Assembly: GCF_002286785.1 (NCBI RefSeq)
Contig: NZ_MUJY01000161.1
Coordinates: 1 to 36,745 of the forward strand
Origin: Pseudomonas sp. PIC25
GTDB taxonomy: Bacteria > Pseudomonadota > Gammaproteobacteria > Pseudomonadales > Pseudomonadaceae
Length of the DNA: 36,745 nucleotides
Reading direction: 5' to 3'
The notes below the pieces were generated by a model. That model was not told where the DNA came from and did no database searches. It saw only the letters and a program-made list of their open reading frames with translations. Made by a program: the position numbers and the translations under genes. Shown here in pieces: positions 10,294 through 18,707 of the stretch (the stretch's first letter is position 1; the number at the start of each line of letters is the position of its first letter).

Positions 10294-10410
10294 GGCGGCG
10301 CATTATACGCACTTTATCCACAGGGGACAGGCGCCCCCTGGCGGTTTGCATGGCGCCCTGCAGCGGCCATAATGCCGCCCAACTTCAAGTCTTAGACGTA
10401 AGGATCGACC

Positions 10411-11973
10411 GTGAGCCAAGCCCTGATTGCCGCGCTGCAGAACCCGGCGCTCTATCCGCATCCGGTAGACCAGTTCCAGGTCATCGAAACCCATATTTCC
10501 TGGGTCCTGCTCACGGGCCCCTACGCTTACAAATTCAAGAAACCGGTCGACTTCGGCTTCCTCGACTTCACCACGCTGGAGGCCCGCAAGCACTTCTGCG
10601 AAGAAGAAGTCCGGTTGAACCAGCGCCTGACGCAGAACCTCTACCTCGACGTCATTCCGATCACCGGCAGCGAATCCGCGCCACAACTGAACGGCGACGG
10701 CCCGATCATCGAATATGCCGTGAGGATGCGTCAGTTCCCGCAAAGCAACCTGCTGGGCGAAATCCAGGCGCGCGGCGAACTCACCGGCGCCCACATCGAT
10801 GCGCTGGCCCGGCAGATCGCCCGCTTCCACCTGACCACGCCATCGGTGGCGCCGGATCACGTCATGTGCCAGCCGGACGCCATGATGGCGCCACTGCGCC
10901 AGAACTTCGAACAGATCCGCCCATTGCTCAGCGACAAGGCCGACATCCAGCAATTGGACGCATTGGAAGCCTGGACCGAAAGCACCATCGACCGCCTGGG
11001 CCCTCTGCTCGAAGAGCGAAAGAACCAGGGCTTCATCCGCGAATGCCACGGCGACATCCACCTGGGCAACGCCACCCTTATCGACGGTGAAGTCGTGTTG
11101 TTCGACTGCATCGAATTCAACGAACCGTTTCGTCTCACCGACATCGCAGCGGACAGCGCCTTCCTCGCCATGGACCTGGAGGACCGTGGGCTGAAATGCC
11201 TGTCGCGCCGCTTCCTCAGCCTCTGGCTCGAGCAGACCGGCGACTATGCCGCGTTGGAGCTGATGAACCTCTACAAGTCCTACCGGGCCCTGGTGCGTGC
11301 CAAGGTCAGCCTGTTCCGCCTCGGCCAGGAGCAGGATGCAGTCCAGCGCGCGGTGATCCTGCGCCAATACCGCAACTATGCGAGCCTGGCTGAAAGCTAC
11401 AGTGCCATTCCTTCGCGCTTCCTGGCCATCGCCCACGGTGTTTCCTCTGTGGGCAAGAGCCACGTCGCGATGCGCCTGGTCGAAGCACTCGGCGCCATCC
11501 GCCTGCGTTCGGACACAGAGCGCAAGCGCCTGTTCGGCGAACAGGATGAAAGCGAACGGGGCCAACTGAGTGCCGGCATCTATAACCAGGACGCCAGCGA
11601 TGCCACCTATCGTCGCCTGCACGAGCTGGCAGACGCCGCCCTGCACGCCGGCTATCCGGTGGTCATCGATGCCACCTACCTGAAACACGCCCAGCGCCAG
11701 GCCGCCTGGGAGATCGCCGAGCGCACCGGAGTCCCCTTCCTGATTCTCGACTGCCATGCGCCGGATGCCGTCATCGCCAGTTGGTTGGCCCAGCGGCAGA
11801 GCGAAGGGCTGGATCCGTCCGATGCCACGCTGGACATCATCCACGCGCAACAGCAGAGCCGGGAGCTGCTCACGACGGACGAACAAGCGCATAGCCGGCG
11901 CGTGGATACCCACGAGGCCGCCAGCCTGGACAAACTGGTCGACAATATTCGCCAACGCCTGCCCGGCCTCTGA
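10411..11973 (+). CDS. Fusion of an aminoglycoside-phosphotransferase-like kinase and a P-loop ATPase/kinase
   Basis: A 520-residue two-domain cytosolic protein. The N-terminal half (about 1-330) is a kinase-like fold with catalytic loop HGDIHLGN (213-220) and downstream FDCIEFN (231-237), an equivalent of the DFG region. The C-terminal part (about 335-520) is an AAA_33-type P-loop kinase with Walker A GVSSVGKS (343-350). Such fusions are widespread in pseudomonads; the substrate is unknown and drug resistance should not be inferred. The start is GTG, with AAGGA 6 nt upstream. It lies divergent from ponB. Confidence 0.85.
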   Translation: MSQALIAALQNPALYPHPVDQFQVIETHISWVLLTGPYAYKFKKPVDFGFLDFTTLEARKHFCEEEVRLNQRLTQNLYLDVIPITGSESAPQLNGDGPIIEYAVRMRQFPQSNLLGEIQARGELTGAHIDALARQIARFHLTTPSVAPDHVMCQPDAMMAPLRQNFEQIRPLLSDKADIQQLDALEAWTESTIDRLGPLLEERKNQGFIRECHGDIHLGNATLIDGEVVLFDCIEFNEPFRLTDIAADSAFLAMDLEDRGLKCLSRRFLSLWLEQTGDYAALELMNLYKSYRALVRAKVSLFRLGQEQDAVQRAVILRQYRNYASLAESYSAIPSRFLAIAHGVSSVGKSHVAMRLVEALGAIRLRSDTERKRLFGEQDESERGQLSAGIYNQDASDATYRRLHELADAALHAGYPVVIDATYLKHAQRQAAWEIAERTGVPFLILDCHAPDAVIASWLAQRQSEGLDPSDATLDIIHAQQQSRELLTTDEQAHSRRVDTHEAASLDKLVDNIRQRLPGL

Positions 11974-11981
11974 CCACGGCA

Positions 11982-12017
11982 GGGTCACCGGACAGCTTCT
12001 ATACTGCCCGGTGACCC
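11982..12017. promoter_or_regulatory. 10-bp inverted repeat enclosing a -10-like hexamer
   Basis: GGGTCACCGG (11982-11991) and CCGGTGACCC (12008-12017) are perfect inverted repeats. The 16 bp between them contain TATACT (12000-12005). The pair sits 18 bp before the pentapeptide-repeat gene. It could be an operator around a promoter or an RNA hairpin; no good -35 is visible and there is no T-tract. Confidence 0.55.
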
Positions 12018-12035
12018 ATTGCCGGAACCGCACTC

Positions 12036-12380
12036 ATGAGCCAGCCGCGTCAACTGGACGACCCGCTGTACCGCCTGCTGCGCCAGGAAGACATCGCCGG
12101 CTTCAATCATCGGCGCCCCTCGGACGGAGAAATCGACCTCACCGGCGGAGATTTTCGCGGCCTCGACTTGCGCAACCTGAATGCCGACGGGGTGAATTTC
12201 ACCGATGCCTATTTCCGCGGCGCCGACCTGCGCGGCCTGGACCTTCGCAAGGCGCGCATGGAAGGTGCCAGCCTGGCTCACGCGCAGATTTCCGGTGCCT
12301 ATTTCCCGGTTGAGCTGAGCGCCGACGAGATTCTCATGTCGGTGAATTTCGGCACCCGCCTCCGCTACCGAAAACCATGA
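12036..12380 (+). CDS. Pentapeptide-repeat protein
   Basis: A 114-residue protein with tandem A(D/N)LxX-type pentapeptides between about residues 35 and 95 (FRGLD, LRNLN, FTDAY, FRGAD, LRGLD, LRKAR, MEGAS, LAHAQ, ISGAY). These should fold as a short right-handed quadrilateral beta-helix. Biochemical roles in the family vary and none can be assigned here. Its stop overlaps the start of the methyltransferase gene (ATGA), which suggests an operon of the two. No signal peptide. Confidence 0.85.
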   Translation: MSQPRQLDDPLYRLLRQEDIAGFNHRRPSDGEIDLTGGDFRGLDLRNLNADGVNFTDAYFRGADLRGLDLRKARMEGASLAHAQISGAYFPVELSADEILMSVNFGTRLRYRKP

Positions 12381-13129
12381 GTGAGATCGCCCAACTGTTC
12401 GACGCCCGCGCGGATGCTTATGCCAGTTTCCGCCCGGAGTACCCACCGGCACTCTTCACTTGGCTCGCCGCAAACAGTCCTTCGCGCCAGCGTGCCCTCG
12501 ACATCGCCTGCGGCAACGGCCAGGCCAGCCGCCCCTTGGGTAAGTATTTCGACCAAGTCCTGGCCAGCGATGCCAGCCACGAGCAGTTACGTATGGAAGA
12601 TCGCTGGGACGGCGTCGAACGCTTCGCCGCGGATGCCGAGTCGCTACCGCTGCCCTCGGGGAGCCTCGATCTCATCGTGGTCGCCCAGGCTCTGCACTGG
12701 TTCGCCACGCCGCGCTTCTTCGCCGAAGTGAAACGTCTGCTCAAGCCCCGCGGCCTGTTCTGCGCCTGGTGCTACAGCCTGCTGCGTATCGATGATGCTC
12801 TCGACCCGGTAATCGACCGGCTCTACAGTGGCACCTTGAAAGGTTACTGGCCGAAAGGGCGCGAAAGCGTCGATGCAGGCTACCGCGACCTTTCCGTACC
12901 CTTCCCCCGACTCGATCTTCCACCGTTCGCCATCGAGGTCGAATGGAGCTTCGAACACTTCGTCGGTTACCTGCGCACCTGGTCCGCCGTGCAACGCTGG
13001 GAGCGCGAACATGGCAAGGATCCGGTAATCGACTATTTATCTGCTCTGCGTCAAGCCTGGGGTGATGTCACTGCGCCACAGTCCATCCGCTGGCCGCTAC
13101 ACTTCGTCGCAGGCTATCCGACCCCCTGA
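12377..13129 (+). CDS. Class I SAM-dependent methyltransferase
   Basis: A 250-residue cytosolic methyltransferase of the UbiE/Methyltransf_11 type. SAM-binding motif I is ALDIACGNGQASRPL (about residues 38-52). The acidic end of strand 2 is seen in VLASDAS, and the motif before helix D in DLIVVAQALHWF. Overall it resembles Tam/BioC-like small-molecule methyltransferases, but the substrate is unknown. The start overlaps the pentapeptide gene stop by 4 bp. Confidence 0.85.
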   Translation: MSEIAQLFDARADAYASFRPEYPPALFTWLAANSPSRQRALDIACGNGQASRPLGKYFDQVLASDASHEQLRMEDRWDGVERFAADAESLPLPSGSLDLIVVAQALHWFATPRFFAEVKRLLKPRGLFCAWCYSLLRIDDALDPVIDRLYSGTLKGYWPKGRESVDAGYRDLSVPFPRLDLPPFAIEVEWSFEHFVGYLRTWSAVQRWEREHGKDPVIDYLSALRQAWGDVTAPQSIRWPLHFVAGYPTP

Positions 13130-13161
13130 CTATCAATGAGGCATCATTGCAAGGAGGCTGA

Positions 13162-13434
13162 ATGAACGATGAATTGCAACACCTGAAGAACCTCGGCAAG
13201 ACCTCGGCACAGTGGTTGCACGCAGTCGGCATCCATAATGCTTCCGATCTTCGCCGCCTAGGCTCGGTCGGCGCGTACCGGGCGGTTCGGGCCAGGGGGT
13301 TCCGAGCCTCGAAAGTGCTGCTCTACGCAATCGAAGGTGCATTGCTGGACGTGCATTGGAACGACCTGCCGCCGGCACATAAAGCAGCATTGATTGGACA
13401 ACTGGACGCCTTGTCTTTGCGTAATAAGAGCTAG
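13162..13434 (+). CDS. TfoX C-terminal-domain protein
   Basis: A 90-residue protein made of the TfoX/Sxy C-terminal domain only. It has a helix-hairpin-helix-like start (LKNLGKTSAQWLHAVGI, residues 8-24) and the typical SVGAYRAVRARG segment (about 35-46). Full-length Sxy is a competence co-activator; this truncated form is common as a stand-alone gene and has no known role. AAGGAGG lies 5 nt before the ATG. It follows the methyltransferase by 32 bp, so it may share that transcript. Confidence 0.85.
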   Translation: MNDELQHLKNLGKTSAQWLHAVGIHNASDLRRLGSVGAYRAVRARGFRASKVLLYAIEGALLDVHWNDLPPAHKAALIGQLDALSLRNKS

Positions 13435-13441
13435 CTCACAA
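13421..13441 (+). promoter_or_regulatory. Candidate Vfr (CRP-type) site before cbpA
   Basis: The right half AGCTCACA (13433-13440) fits the Vfr/CRP half-site well; the left half (TAAGA) is degenerate. It overlaps the stop codon of the TfoX-C gene. In P. aeruginosa cbpA expression is Vfr-dependent, which makes this placement sensible. The matching -10 is not obvious. Confidence 0.35.
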
Positions 13442-13539
13442 CATTAACGCGAACTGATTTACGGAAATATCTGCGAAACCTATCGTTTCAAGGACGTTCG
13501 TACGTCTTGCCAGCCAGCCAGTTCAAGGAATCAACGCTC

Positions 13540-14340
13540 ATGTACCTACTCGGGGAGCAACCGGCTTACGCCGATCAGCTGATCAATCGACTGCAAAGCA
13601 TCCCCAGCCAGTTGCTCGAAGGGCTCGACCCCAGCGGGGAGCCGTTGCGGCTCGAGCGCGTCGACGATCTGACCCAGGCGCTTCCCGGCAATCAGTTGTT
13701 CCTGATCGAGGACGGCCTGCTGCATGCGCTGGTGGACGGGCGCCCGTTGTTCTACCTGCAGGAAGGCGACCTCGTAGGCCTGCGTCAGGGCATTGAAATG
13801 CCGAGCTGCCGATACAGCAGCGAAGAAGCGATCAGCCTGATCCCCTATAACCGGGGTGCCGTGTTCAAGCACATCTATGCCAGCGAACAGCGCCAGGAAT
13901 TGTTCATCCAGTACCTGATCGGCCACACCGCCCTGTTGTCCGATGCCCTGGCTCGCCTCAAGCAGCCAGAAATCCGACCGGCCACCGGATTCCAGCACTT
14001 TGCCGCCGGCGAGGAGCTGATCCACCAAGGCGACGAGGCCGACCATGTCTTCGTCATCATCGAAGGCCATGCCGAAGCCTTCGTCGATGGTCACAAGGTG
14101 GGCGATGTACAGAAGGACGAAATCTTCGGTGCCATGGCCGTGTTCACTCGCGAGCGACGCAGCGCCACGGTGGTGGCCAGCGAGCCCTGCACAGTGATGA
14201 TAATTCCCAAGGACCAGTTCCTCAGTCTGATGCAGAGCAATCCCCGCATCGCCCACAGCCTGATCGAGAGCATGGCCAGGCGCATCGACCTGCTGAACAA
14301 GGAAGTCACCCAGCTGCGGCAATCCGCCGACCCGGAATAA
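13540..14340 (+). CDS. cbpA: CbpA-like cyclic-nucleotide-binding protein
   Basis: A 266-residue protein with two cNMP-binding-like modules. The C-terminal one (about residues 145-250) is clear: FAAGEELIHQGDEADHVFVI, then EIFGAMAVFTRERRSATVVA, which matches the phosphate-binding cassette, then an IPKDQFL segment. The N-terminal half is a degenerate copy. No DNA-binding helix-turn-helix is apparent, so it is not a CRP-type activator. The position just before prrF matches CbpA of P. aeruginosa, a cAMP-binding protein located at the cell pole. I prefer the ATG at 13540 (AAGGAA upstream) over a TTG 33 bp earlier. Confidence 0.85.
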   Translation: MYLLGEQPAYADQLINRLQSIPSQLLEGLDPSGEPLRLERVDDLTQALPGNQLFLIEDGLLHALVDGRPLFYLQEGDLVGLRQGIEMPSCRYSSEEAISLIPYNRGAVFKHIYASEQRQELFIQYLIGHTALLSDALARLKQPEIRPATGFQHFAAGEELIHQGDEADHVFVIIEGHAEAFVDGHKVGDVQKDEIFGAMAVFTRERRSATVVASEPCTVMIIPKDQFLSLMQSNPRIAHSLIESMARRIDLLNKEVTQLRQSADPE

Positions 14341-14356
14341 GGTTCCGGTCACTCAA

Positions 14357-14389
14357 CGAACCCGGCCATGCGCCGGGTTCGTCGTTTTT
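14357..14389 (+). terminator. Intrinsic terminator after cbpA
   Basis: A perfect 10-bp stem CGAACCCGGC/GCCGGGTTCG (14357-14366 and 14372-14381) with a 5-nt loop, followed by TCG and five T. It begins 16 bp after the cbpA stop and separates cbpA from prrF. Confidence 0.9.
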
Positions 14390-14430
14390 GCGAGCCTGCC
14401 ATCAAGAACGAAACCAATGCGAAAAAAGCG

Positions 14431-14461
14431 TTGACATGGAAATGAGAATTGTTATTATTTC
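14431..14461 (+). promoter_or_regulatory. prrF promoter with overlapping Fur box
   Basis: The -35 is TTGACA (14431-14436) and the -10 is TATTAT (14453-14458), with 16 bp between. A Fur box covers 14438-14456, matching the 19-bp consensus at 13 of 19 positions, and lies over the spacer and -10. Iron-loaded Fur should block transcription, so the sRNA is made in low iron. Confidence 0.88.
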
Positions 14462-14464
14462 ATC

Positions 14465-14576
14465 AACTGATCGCGAGATCAGTCGATAAGCTGAAAGCCC
14501 AGCAGTCGGACTCTCAGGTTATCTCCTCATCAGGCTAATCACGGTTATTCGACCCGGCTCTGCCGGGTCTTTTTTT
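14465..14576 (+). ncRNA. prrF: PrrF iron-responsive small RNA
   Basis: An RNA of about 112 nt starting AACTGATCGCGAGATCAGTC, which is itself a 5' hairpin. It has the conserved PrrF core around GAAAGCCCAGCAGTCGGACT and TCTCCTCATCAGGCTAATCA, and ends in an intrinsic terminator. In Pseudomonas, PrrF represses mRNAs of iron-rich proteins (for example sodB and TCA-cycle enzymes) with Hfq when iron is low. P. aeruginosa has two tandem copies at this place; here only one is present, and the haem-uptake (phu) genes are not next to it. Confidence 0.93.
14551..14576 (+). terminator. Intrinsic terminator of prrF
   Basis: The stem GACCCGGC/GCCGGGTC with a short loop is followed by seven T (14570-14576). 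It is the 3' end of the sRNA, 40 bp from the converging deoD stop. Confidence 0.9.
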
Positions 14577-14616
14577 GCCCGCGAATCTTCGTTGCCGTTT
14601 ACCGTCGGAATTTCGC

Positions 14617-15324
14617 TTATTGCGTCACCGCTTCCAGGGTCAGCTCAATCATCGCGTGGAACGTCTCCTGCCGCTCCTCGGCACTGAGCTTTTCGCCTTC
14701 GAGGATGTGGTCGCTGACCGTCAGCACGCACAACGCCTGTCGTCCCAGCTCCGCCGCCACGCCATAGAGACCGGCCGCTTCCATCTCCACGGCGAGGATG
14801 CCCATGCGCATCATGCGGTTGAAAAGGTCCGGGGCGGGCTCGTAGAACAGGTCGGCGGAAAACACATTGCCTACATGCACCGCCTGCCCTTTCGCATCTG
14901 CCCGTCGCACCATCCGTTCGAGCAATCGGTAATCGGCCAGGGCGGCGAAATCGAACCCGGCGAGGCGCTTGCGGTTGACGGCGGAATCGGTCGACGCGCC
15001 CATGGCGATCACCAGATCGCGCACCCGGACGCCAGGCTGAACCGACCCGCAACTGCCGATCCGCACGATACGCTGCACGCCGTACTGGCTGAACAGCTCG
15101 TGGGCATAGATGGACAGCGAGGGAATGCCCATGCCTGACCCCATCACGGAGATCCGCTGGCCGTTGAACGAGCCGGTGAACCCTAGCATGTTGCGCACGC
15201 CATTCACCTGTTGCACGTCGCTCAGATAGGTGTCGGCGATCATCTTCGCTCGCAGCGGATCGCCGGGCATCAGCACGGTTTCGGCGAAATCGCCCGGCTG
15301 GGCACTGATATGGGGAGTGGCCAT
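14617..15324 (-). CDS. deoD: Purine-nucleoside phosphorylase, DeoD type
   Basis: A 235-residue cytosolic, hexamer-forming family enzyme. It splits purine (deoxy)nucleosides with phosphate into base and (deoxy)ribose-1-phosphate. Diagnostic pieces are TPHISA at the N-terminus, MPGDPLRAK (phosphate site), GSCGSV, the nucleoside-binding [10 protein letters not shown], and [16 protein letters not shown] with the catalytic aspartate. The start at MATPHIS gives the usual length (E. coli 239); an upstream frame extension runs into deoB and is not used. TGGAG lies before the ATG. Last gene of the nucleoside operon, 11 bp after deoB. Confidence 0.95.
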   Translation of the reverse strand: MATPHISAQPGDFAETVLMPGDPLRAKMIADTYLSDVQQVNGVRNMLGFTGSFNGQRISVMGSGMGIPSLSIYAHELFSQYGVQRIVRIGSCGSVQPGVRVRDLVIAMGASTDSAVNRKRLAGFDFAALADYRLLERMVRRADAKGQAVHVGNVFSADLFYEPAPDLFNRMMRMGILAVEMEAAGLYGVAAELGRQALCVLTVSDHILEGEKLSAEERQETFHAMIELTLEAVTQ

Positions 15325-15335
15325 CGTAGGCTCCA

Positions 15336-16559
15336 TCAAGAGGTCAGAAAAGATTGTCCGTAATCGCACGCCGGCAGTCCGAAAAAGCACGCCAGACTCT
15401 GGCCGATATCGGCGAAGCTGCTGCGCTCTCCCAAACTACCGGCCTGTAGGCCGGCGCCGTAGCCCAGCACGGGGATATGTTCACGGGTGTGGTCGCTGCC
15501 CGGCCAGCTCGGATCGCAGCCATGGTCGGCAGCCAGCAACAGCACATCGCCTACATCCAGGACAGCGAGTAGTTCCGGCAGGCGTCGGTCGAACGCTTCC
15601 AGTGCCTCGGCGTAACCTGCGATGTCACGGCGATGGCCGAACAGCATGTCGAAGTCGACGAAGTTGCTGAACACCAGCGTGCGCGATGGCGCTTCGCGGA
15701 ACGCCTGCAACGTGGCATCGAACAACGCCTCGTTGCCATCAGTCTTGTACAGGCGGCTGATACCCCGGTGGGCGAAGATATCGCCGATCTTGCCCACCGC
15801 GAACACCTGCCCACCGGCCTCGCACAAACGGTCGAGCACGGTGGGGGCCGGTGGAGGCACCGCATAGTCGCGGCGGTTTCCGGTGCGCCGGAAGCTGTCG
15901 GCACTCTCGCCCAGGAACGGTCGCGCGATCACCCGGCCGATGTTGTAGTCGTCGCACAGCTCTCGAGCGATCTCGCAGACTTGGTACAGCCGCTCAAGGC
16001 CGAAGTGTTCCTCGTGGGCGGCGATCTGGAAGACGCTGTCCGCCGAGGTGTAGCAGATCGGCTTGCCCGTGCGGATATGTGTCTCGCCCAAGTGCTCAAG
16101 GATGGTGGTGCCGGACGCATGGCAGTTGCCGAGCACGCCCGGCAACCCGGCACGCTGAATCAGCGCCTCCAGCAGGGCGGTGGGAAAGCTCTGTTGGTGG
16201 GCCGGGAAATAGCCCCAGTCGAACAGGACCGGCACCCCCGCCATTTCCCAGTGCCCGGAGGGCGTATCCTTGCCGCTGGACAGCTCGCGTGCATAGCCAT
16301 AAGCACCGATCACCGGCTGCTCAATATCGAAGCCCGGGGGATAACTCCCGGCGCTCAAGGCAGCGGCATGTCCCAGGCCAAGACGCGCGAGATTGGGCAA
16401 CTGCAATGCACCCTGGCGGTGTTCGCTGTCCGCCTCGCCGCGAGCACAAGCCTCGGCGATATGCAGGAACGTATTGGCACCGCTATCGCCGAAGCGCTCG
16501 GCATCTGTACTGGCACCGATACCGAAGGAATCCAGCACCAGCAGGAGTGCTCTGTTCAT
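15336..16559 (-). CDS. deoB: Phosphopentomutase
   Basis: A 407-residue alkaline-phosphatase-superfamily mutase that converts (deoxy)ribose-1-phosphate to the 5-phosphate. It links the phosphorylases to DeoC or to the pentose phosphate pathway. The metal-binding start [11 protein letters not shown] (residues 7-17) is present, as are the [10 protein letters not shown] block with the threonine that carries phosphate in the family, and the C-terminal [19 protein letters not shown] metal cluster. Length equals E. coli DeoB. It lies 10 bp after deoA. Confidence 0.96.
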   Translation of the reverse strand: MNRALLLVLDSFGIGASTDAERFGDSGANTFLHIAEACARGEADSEHRQGALQLPNLARLGLGHAAALSAGSYPPGFDIEQPVIGAYGYARELSSGKDTPSGHWEMAGVPVLFDWGYFPAHQQSFPTALLEALIQRAGLPGVLGNCHASGTTILEHLGETHIRTGKPICYTSADSVFQIAAHEEHFGLERLYQVCEIARELCDDYNIGRVIARPFLGESADSFRRTGNRRDYAVPPPAPTVLDRLCEAGGQVFAVGKIGDIFAHRGISRLYKTDGNEALFDATLQAFREAPSRTLVFSNFVDFDMLFGHRRDIAGYAEALEAFDRRLPELLAVLDVGDVLLLAADHGCDPSWPGSDHTREHIPVLGYGAGLQAGSLGERSSFADIGQSLACFFGLPACDYGQSFLTS

Positions 16560-16569
16560 CGATGTGCTC

Positions 16570-17877
16570 CTACAGCCGTACGCTGATCAGGTCGTGCACC
16601 GCAACCTCCGCGGTACCGAGTCGATACGCCGCCCGCAGCAACCGTGCGGCCTCTTCGGCGCCCGCCGCATCGCGAGCATGGACCATTGCCAGGGGCCGGT
16701 CGGCACCGACGGATTCCCCCGGCAGTGCCAGCTCACTGAACCCCACCGCGGGATCGATGGCATCCTCCGGGCGGCGCCGCCCACCACCTAGGGCGATGAC
16801 GGCCAGTCCGACGGCCCGAGTGTCGATACCCTGCACATAACCCGCCCATTCGGCGAATACCGGCCGCACCACGGCCGCATGGGGCAAGTGCTGCCAGGGA
16901 TGCTCGGCCAGATCCACCGGACCGCCGAGTGCCGCCACCATCTGCGAGAAGCGCTGCAGCGCCAAGCCACTGAGCCAGGCATCCATCAACCGCTGTCGCG
17001 CGGACACCAAGTCCGGTGCCAGGCCAGCCGCCACCAGTGTTTCCTCGGCCAATGCCAGGGTGACTTCCCATAGCCTCGGGCTGCGCACCTCGCCCTTGAG
17101 CAAGGCGATGGCCTCCTCCACTTCGAGGGCGTTACCAGCGCTGCGGGCCAGCGGCTGGTTCATGTCGGTGATCAGCGCCCGCGTTTTCACGCCCGCGCCG
17201 TTGGCCACCGCCACGATGCTTTCCGCCAAAGTTCGCGCCTGCTCCGGGTCGCTCATGAAGGCGCCGTTGCCCACCTTCACGTCCATCACCAGAACGTCCA
17301 GCCCGGCCGCCAACTTCTTGGACAGGATCGAGGCAGTGATCAGGTCGATGGACTCCACCGTGCCGGTGACATCGCGGATGGCATACAGGCGCTTGTCCGC
17401 CGGCGCCAGATCGGCGGTCTGGCCGATGATCGCACAGCCCACCTTGGCCACCACCCGGCGTAAGCGCTGCGGGTCCGGCTGGGTGCAGTAGCCGGGCACG
17501 CTGTCCAGCTTGTCCAGCGTACCGCCGGTATGGCCCAGGCCGCGCCCGGAAATCATCGGCACGTAACAGCCGCAGGCTGCGAGCAGCGGCGCCAGTACCA
17601 GACTCACCAAATCACCAACGCCGCCCGTGGAATGCTTGTCCACCACCGGACCGGGCAGCTCCCAGGCCAGTACCTGACCCGAATCGCGCATCGCCGTGGT
17701 CAAGGCAATGCGCTCATCCAGGCTCATGCCCTTGAGCAGAACCGCCATGGCGAATGCGGCAATCTGCCCTTCACTCAGGCTGCCGTCGCCGATTCCCTTT
17801 ACGAACTGGCGGATGTCCGCTTCGTCGAGCACCTTCCCATCGCGCTTGCGACGGATGACTTCCTGCGCCAACCACAT
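16570..17877 (-). CDS. deoA: Thymidine phosphorylase
   Basis: A 435-residue enzyme that splits thymidine (and deoxyuridine) into base and deoxyribose-1-phosphate. It has an N-terminal alpha domain, the phosphate-binding KHSTGGVGD motif at about residues 84-92, and the [16 protein letters not shown] block typical of the family. The start at M-W-L-A-Q-E-V matches E. coli DeoA (440 residues); a longer frame upstream overlaps deoC and is rejected. Its ATG lies one base after the deoC stop, so the genes are coupled. Confidence 0.95.
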   Translation of the reverse strand: MWLAQEVIRRKRDGKVLDEADIRQFVKGIGDGSLSEGQIAAFAMAVLLKGMSLDERIALTTAMRDSGQVLAWELPGPVVDKHSTGGVGDLVSLVLAPLLAACGCYVPMISGRGLGHTGGTLDKLDSVPGYCTQPDPQRLRRVVAKVGCAIIGQTADLAPADKRLYAIRDVTGTVESIDLITASILSKKLAAGLDVLVMDVKVGNGAFMSDPEQARTLAESIVAVANGAGVKTRALITDMNQPLARSAGNALEVEEAIALLKGEVRSPRLWEVTLALAEETLVAAGLAPDLVSARQRLMDAWLSGLALQRFSQMVAALGGPVDLAEHPWQHLPHAAVVRPVFAEWAGYVQGIDTRAVGLAVIALGGGRRRPEDAIDPAVGFSELALPGESVGADRPLAMVHARDAAGAEEAARLLRAAYRLGTAEVAVHDLISVRL

Positions 17878-17878
17878 A

Positions 17879-18652
17879 TCAGTAACCCTCCCTGGCCTGC
17901 CCTTCGCCGCCCAGGCCAAGATGCCGGAGCAAGTCGTCGAGCACGCTCGAAGCCCCCAGGCGCAGATGCTCCGGAGTCGTCCATGACGGCCCCAGGTATT
18001 CCTCCGCCAAGTCGATGTACAAACGAGCATCGGCCAACGTGCGAATCCCTCCGGCCGGCTTGAACCCAACCCGCCCACCGGTCTCCGCGATGACCTCCAG
18101 CATGAGCCGTGCAGCCTGTTCGGTGGCATTGACCGTCACCTTGCCGGTGCTGGTCTTGATGAAATCGGCACCGGCGTCGATGGCATCCCGACTCGCCTGG
18201 CGGATCAAAGCCGGATCGGCCAGTTCGCCGGTTTCCAGGATCGCCTTGAGCAGTACGTCGCCACAGGCCCGTTTGCAGGCACGCACCAGCTCGACACCGA
18301 CCGTCGCGTCACCGCCGCGCAGGGCCGCATAGGGATAGACGACGTCCACCTCGTCGGCCCCCGCTTCCACCGCTACCCGCGTCTCGGCTGCCGCAGCCTC
18401 CACATCGGCGGCTCCGGCCGGGAAATTGGTCACGGTGGCGACCTTCACTTGGTTGCCGCCCAGCGCATCCAGCGTCTGCCGCGCCAGGGCGACGAAGCGC
18501 GGGTAGACGCAGACGGCTGCCACCGGCCCGACAGGCGTCAGGGCACGCCGGCAGAGGTCACGGATGCGCGCCTCATCGTCGTCCGGGTTTAGCGAAGTGA
18601 GGTCGAGCAGGCCAATGGCCTTGCGTGCGAGTTGTGCGTCGGTTGCGGTCAT
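17879..18652 (-). CDS. deoC: Deoxyribose-phosphate aldolase
   Basis: A 257-residue class I aldolase that cleaves 2-deoxyribose-5-phosphate to glyceraldehyde-3-phosphate and acetaldehyde. The Schiff-base lysine is in DFIKTSTGK (about K164) and the second essential lysine in [11 protein letters not shown] (about K199). The ATEQAARLM segment and a C-terminal tyrosine, as in the E. coli enzyme, are also seen. The start MTATDAQLA is preferred over an in-frame ATG 12 codons earlier because it matches the family length (259). First of the deoCABD block. Confidence 0.95.
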   Translation of the reverse strand: MTATDAQLARKAIGLLDLTSLNPDDDEARIRDLCRRALTPVGPVAAVCVYPRFVALARQTLDALGGNQVKVATVTNFPAGAADVEAAAAETRVAVEAGADEVDVVYPYAALRGGDATVGVELVRACKRACGDVLLKAILETGELADPALIRQASRDAIDAGADFIKTSTGKVTVNATEQAARLMLEVIAETGGRVGFKPAGGIRTLADARLYIDLAEEYLGPSWTTPEHLRLGASSVLDDLLRHLGLGGEGQAREGY

Positions 18653-18685
18653 TGCGCGTATCTCTAAGGCAGAAGAAAGAATGTC

Positions 18686-18703
18686 CACGCCGCTCGTGGC
18701 GTG
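18686..18703 (-). other. Hairpin between tsx and deoC
   Basis: CACGCC (18686-18691) pairs with GGCGTG (18698-18703) with a 6-nt loop; on the minus strand it is followed by a pyrimidine-rich stretch (ATTCTTTCTTC). It may be a weak terminator or mRNA stability element between tsx and deoC. Confidence 0.4.
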
Positions 18704-18707
18704 CGGC

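Noticed and set aside
10411-11973. Aminoglycoside resistance gene
   Set aside because: Only the kinase-like fold is shared; the fusion is a conserved chromosomal gene and no drug substrate can be inferred.
10303-12033. 576-codon minus-strand frame opposite the kinase/ATPase fusion
   Set aside because: The plus-strand frame has intact catalytic motifs and a ribosome site; the antisense frame has neither.
14577-14616. Second tandem prrF copy
   Set aside because: Only one PrrF core and one terminator are present; deoD's stop follows within 40 bp.
17878-18129. Longer N-terminus for deoA reaching back into deoC
   Set aside because: The extension overlaps deoC for 250 bp and has no homology-like features; the family length fits the ATG at 17877.
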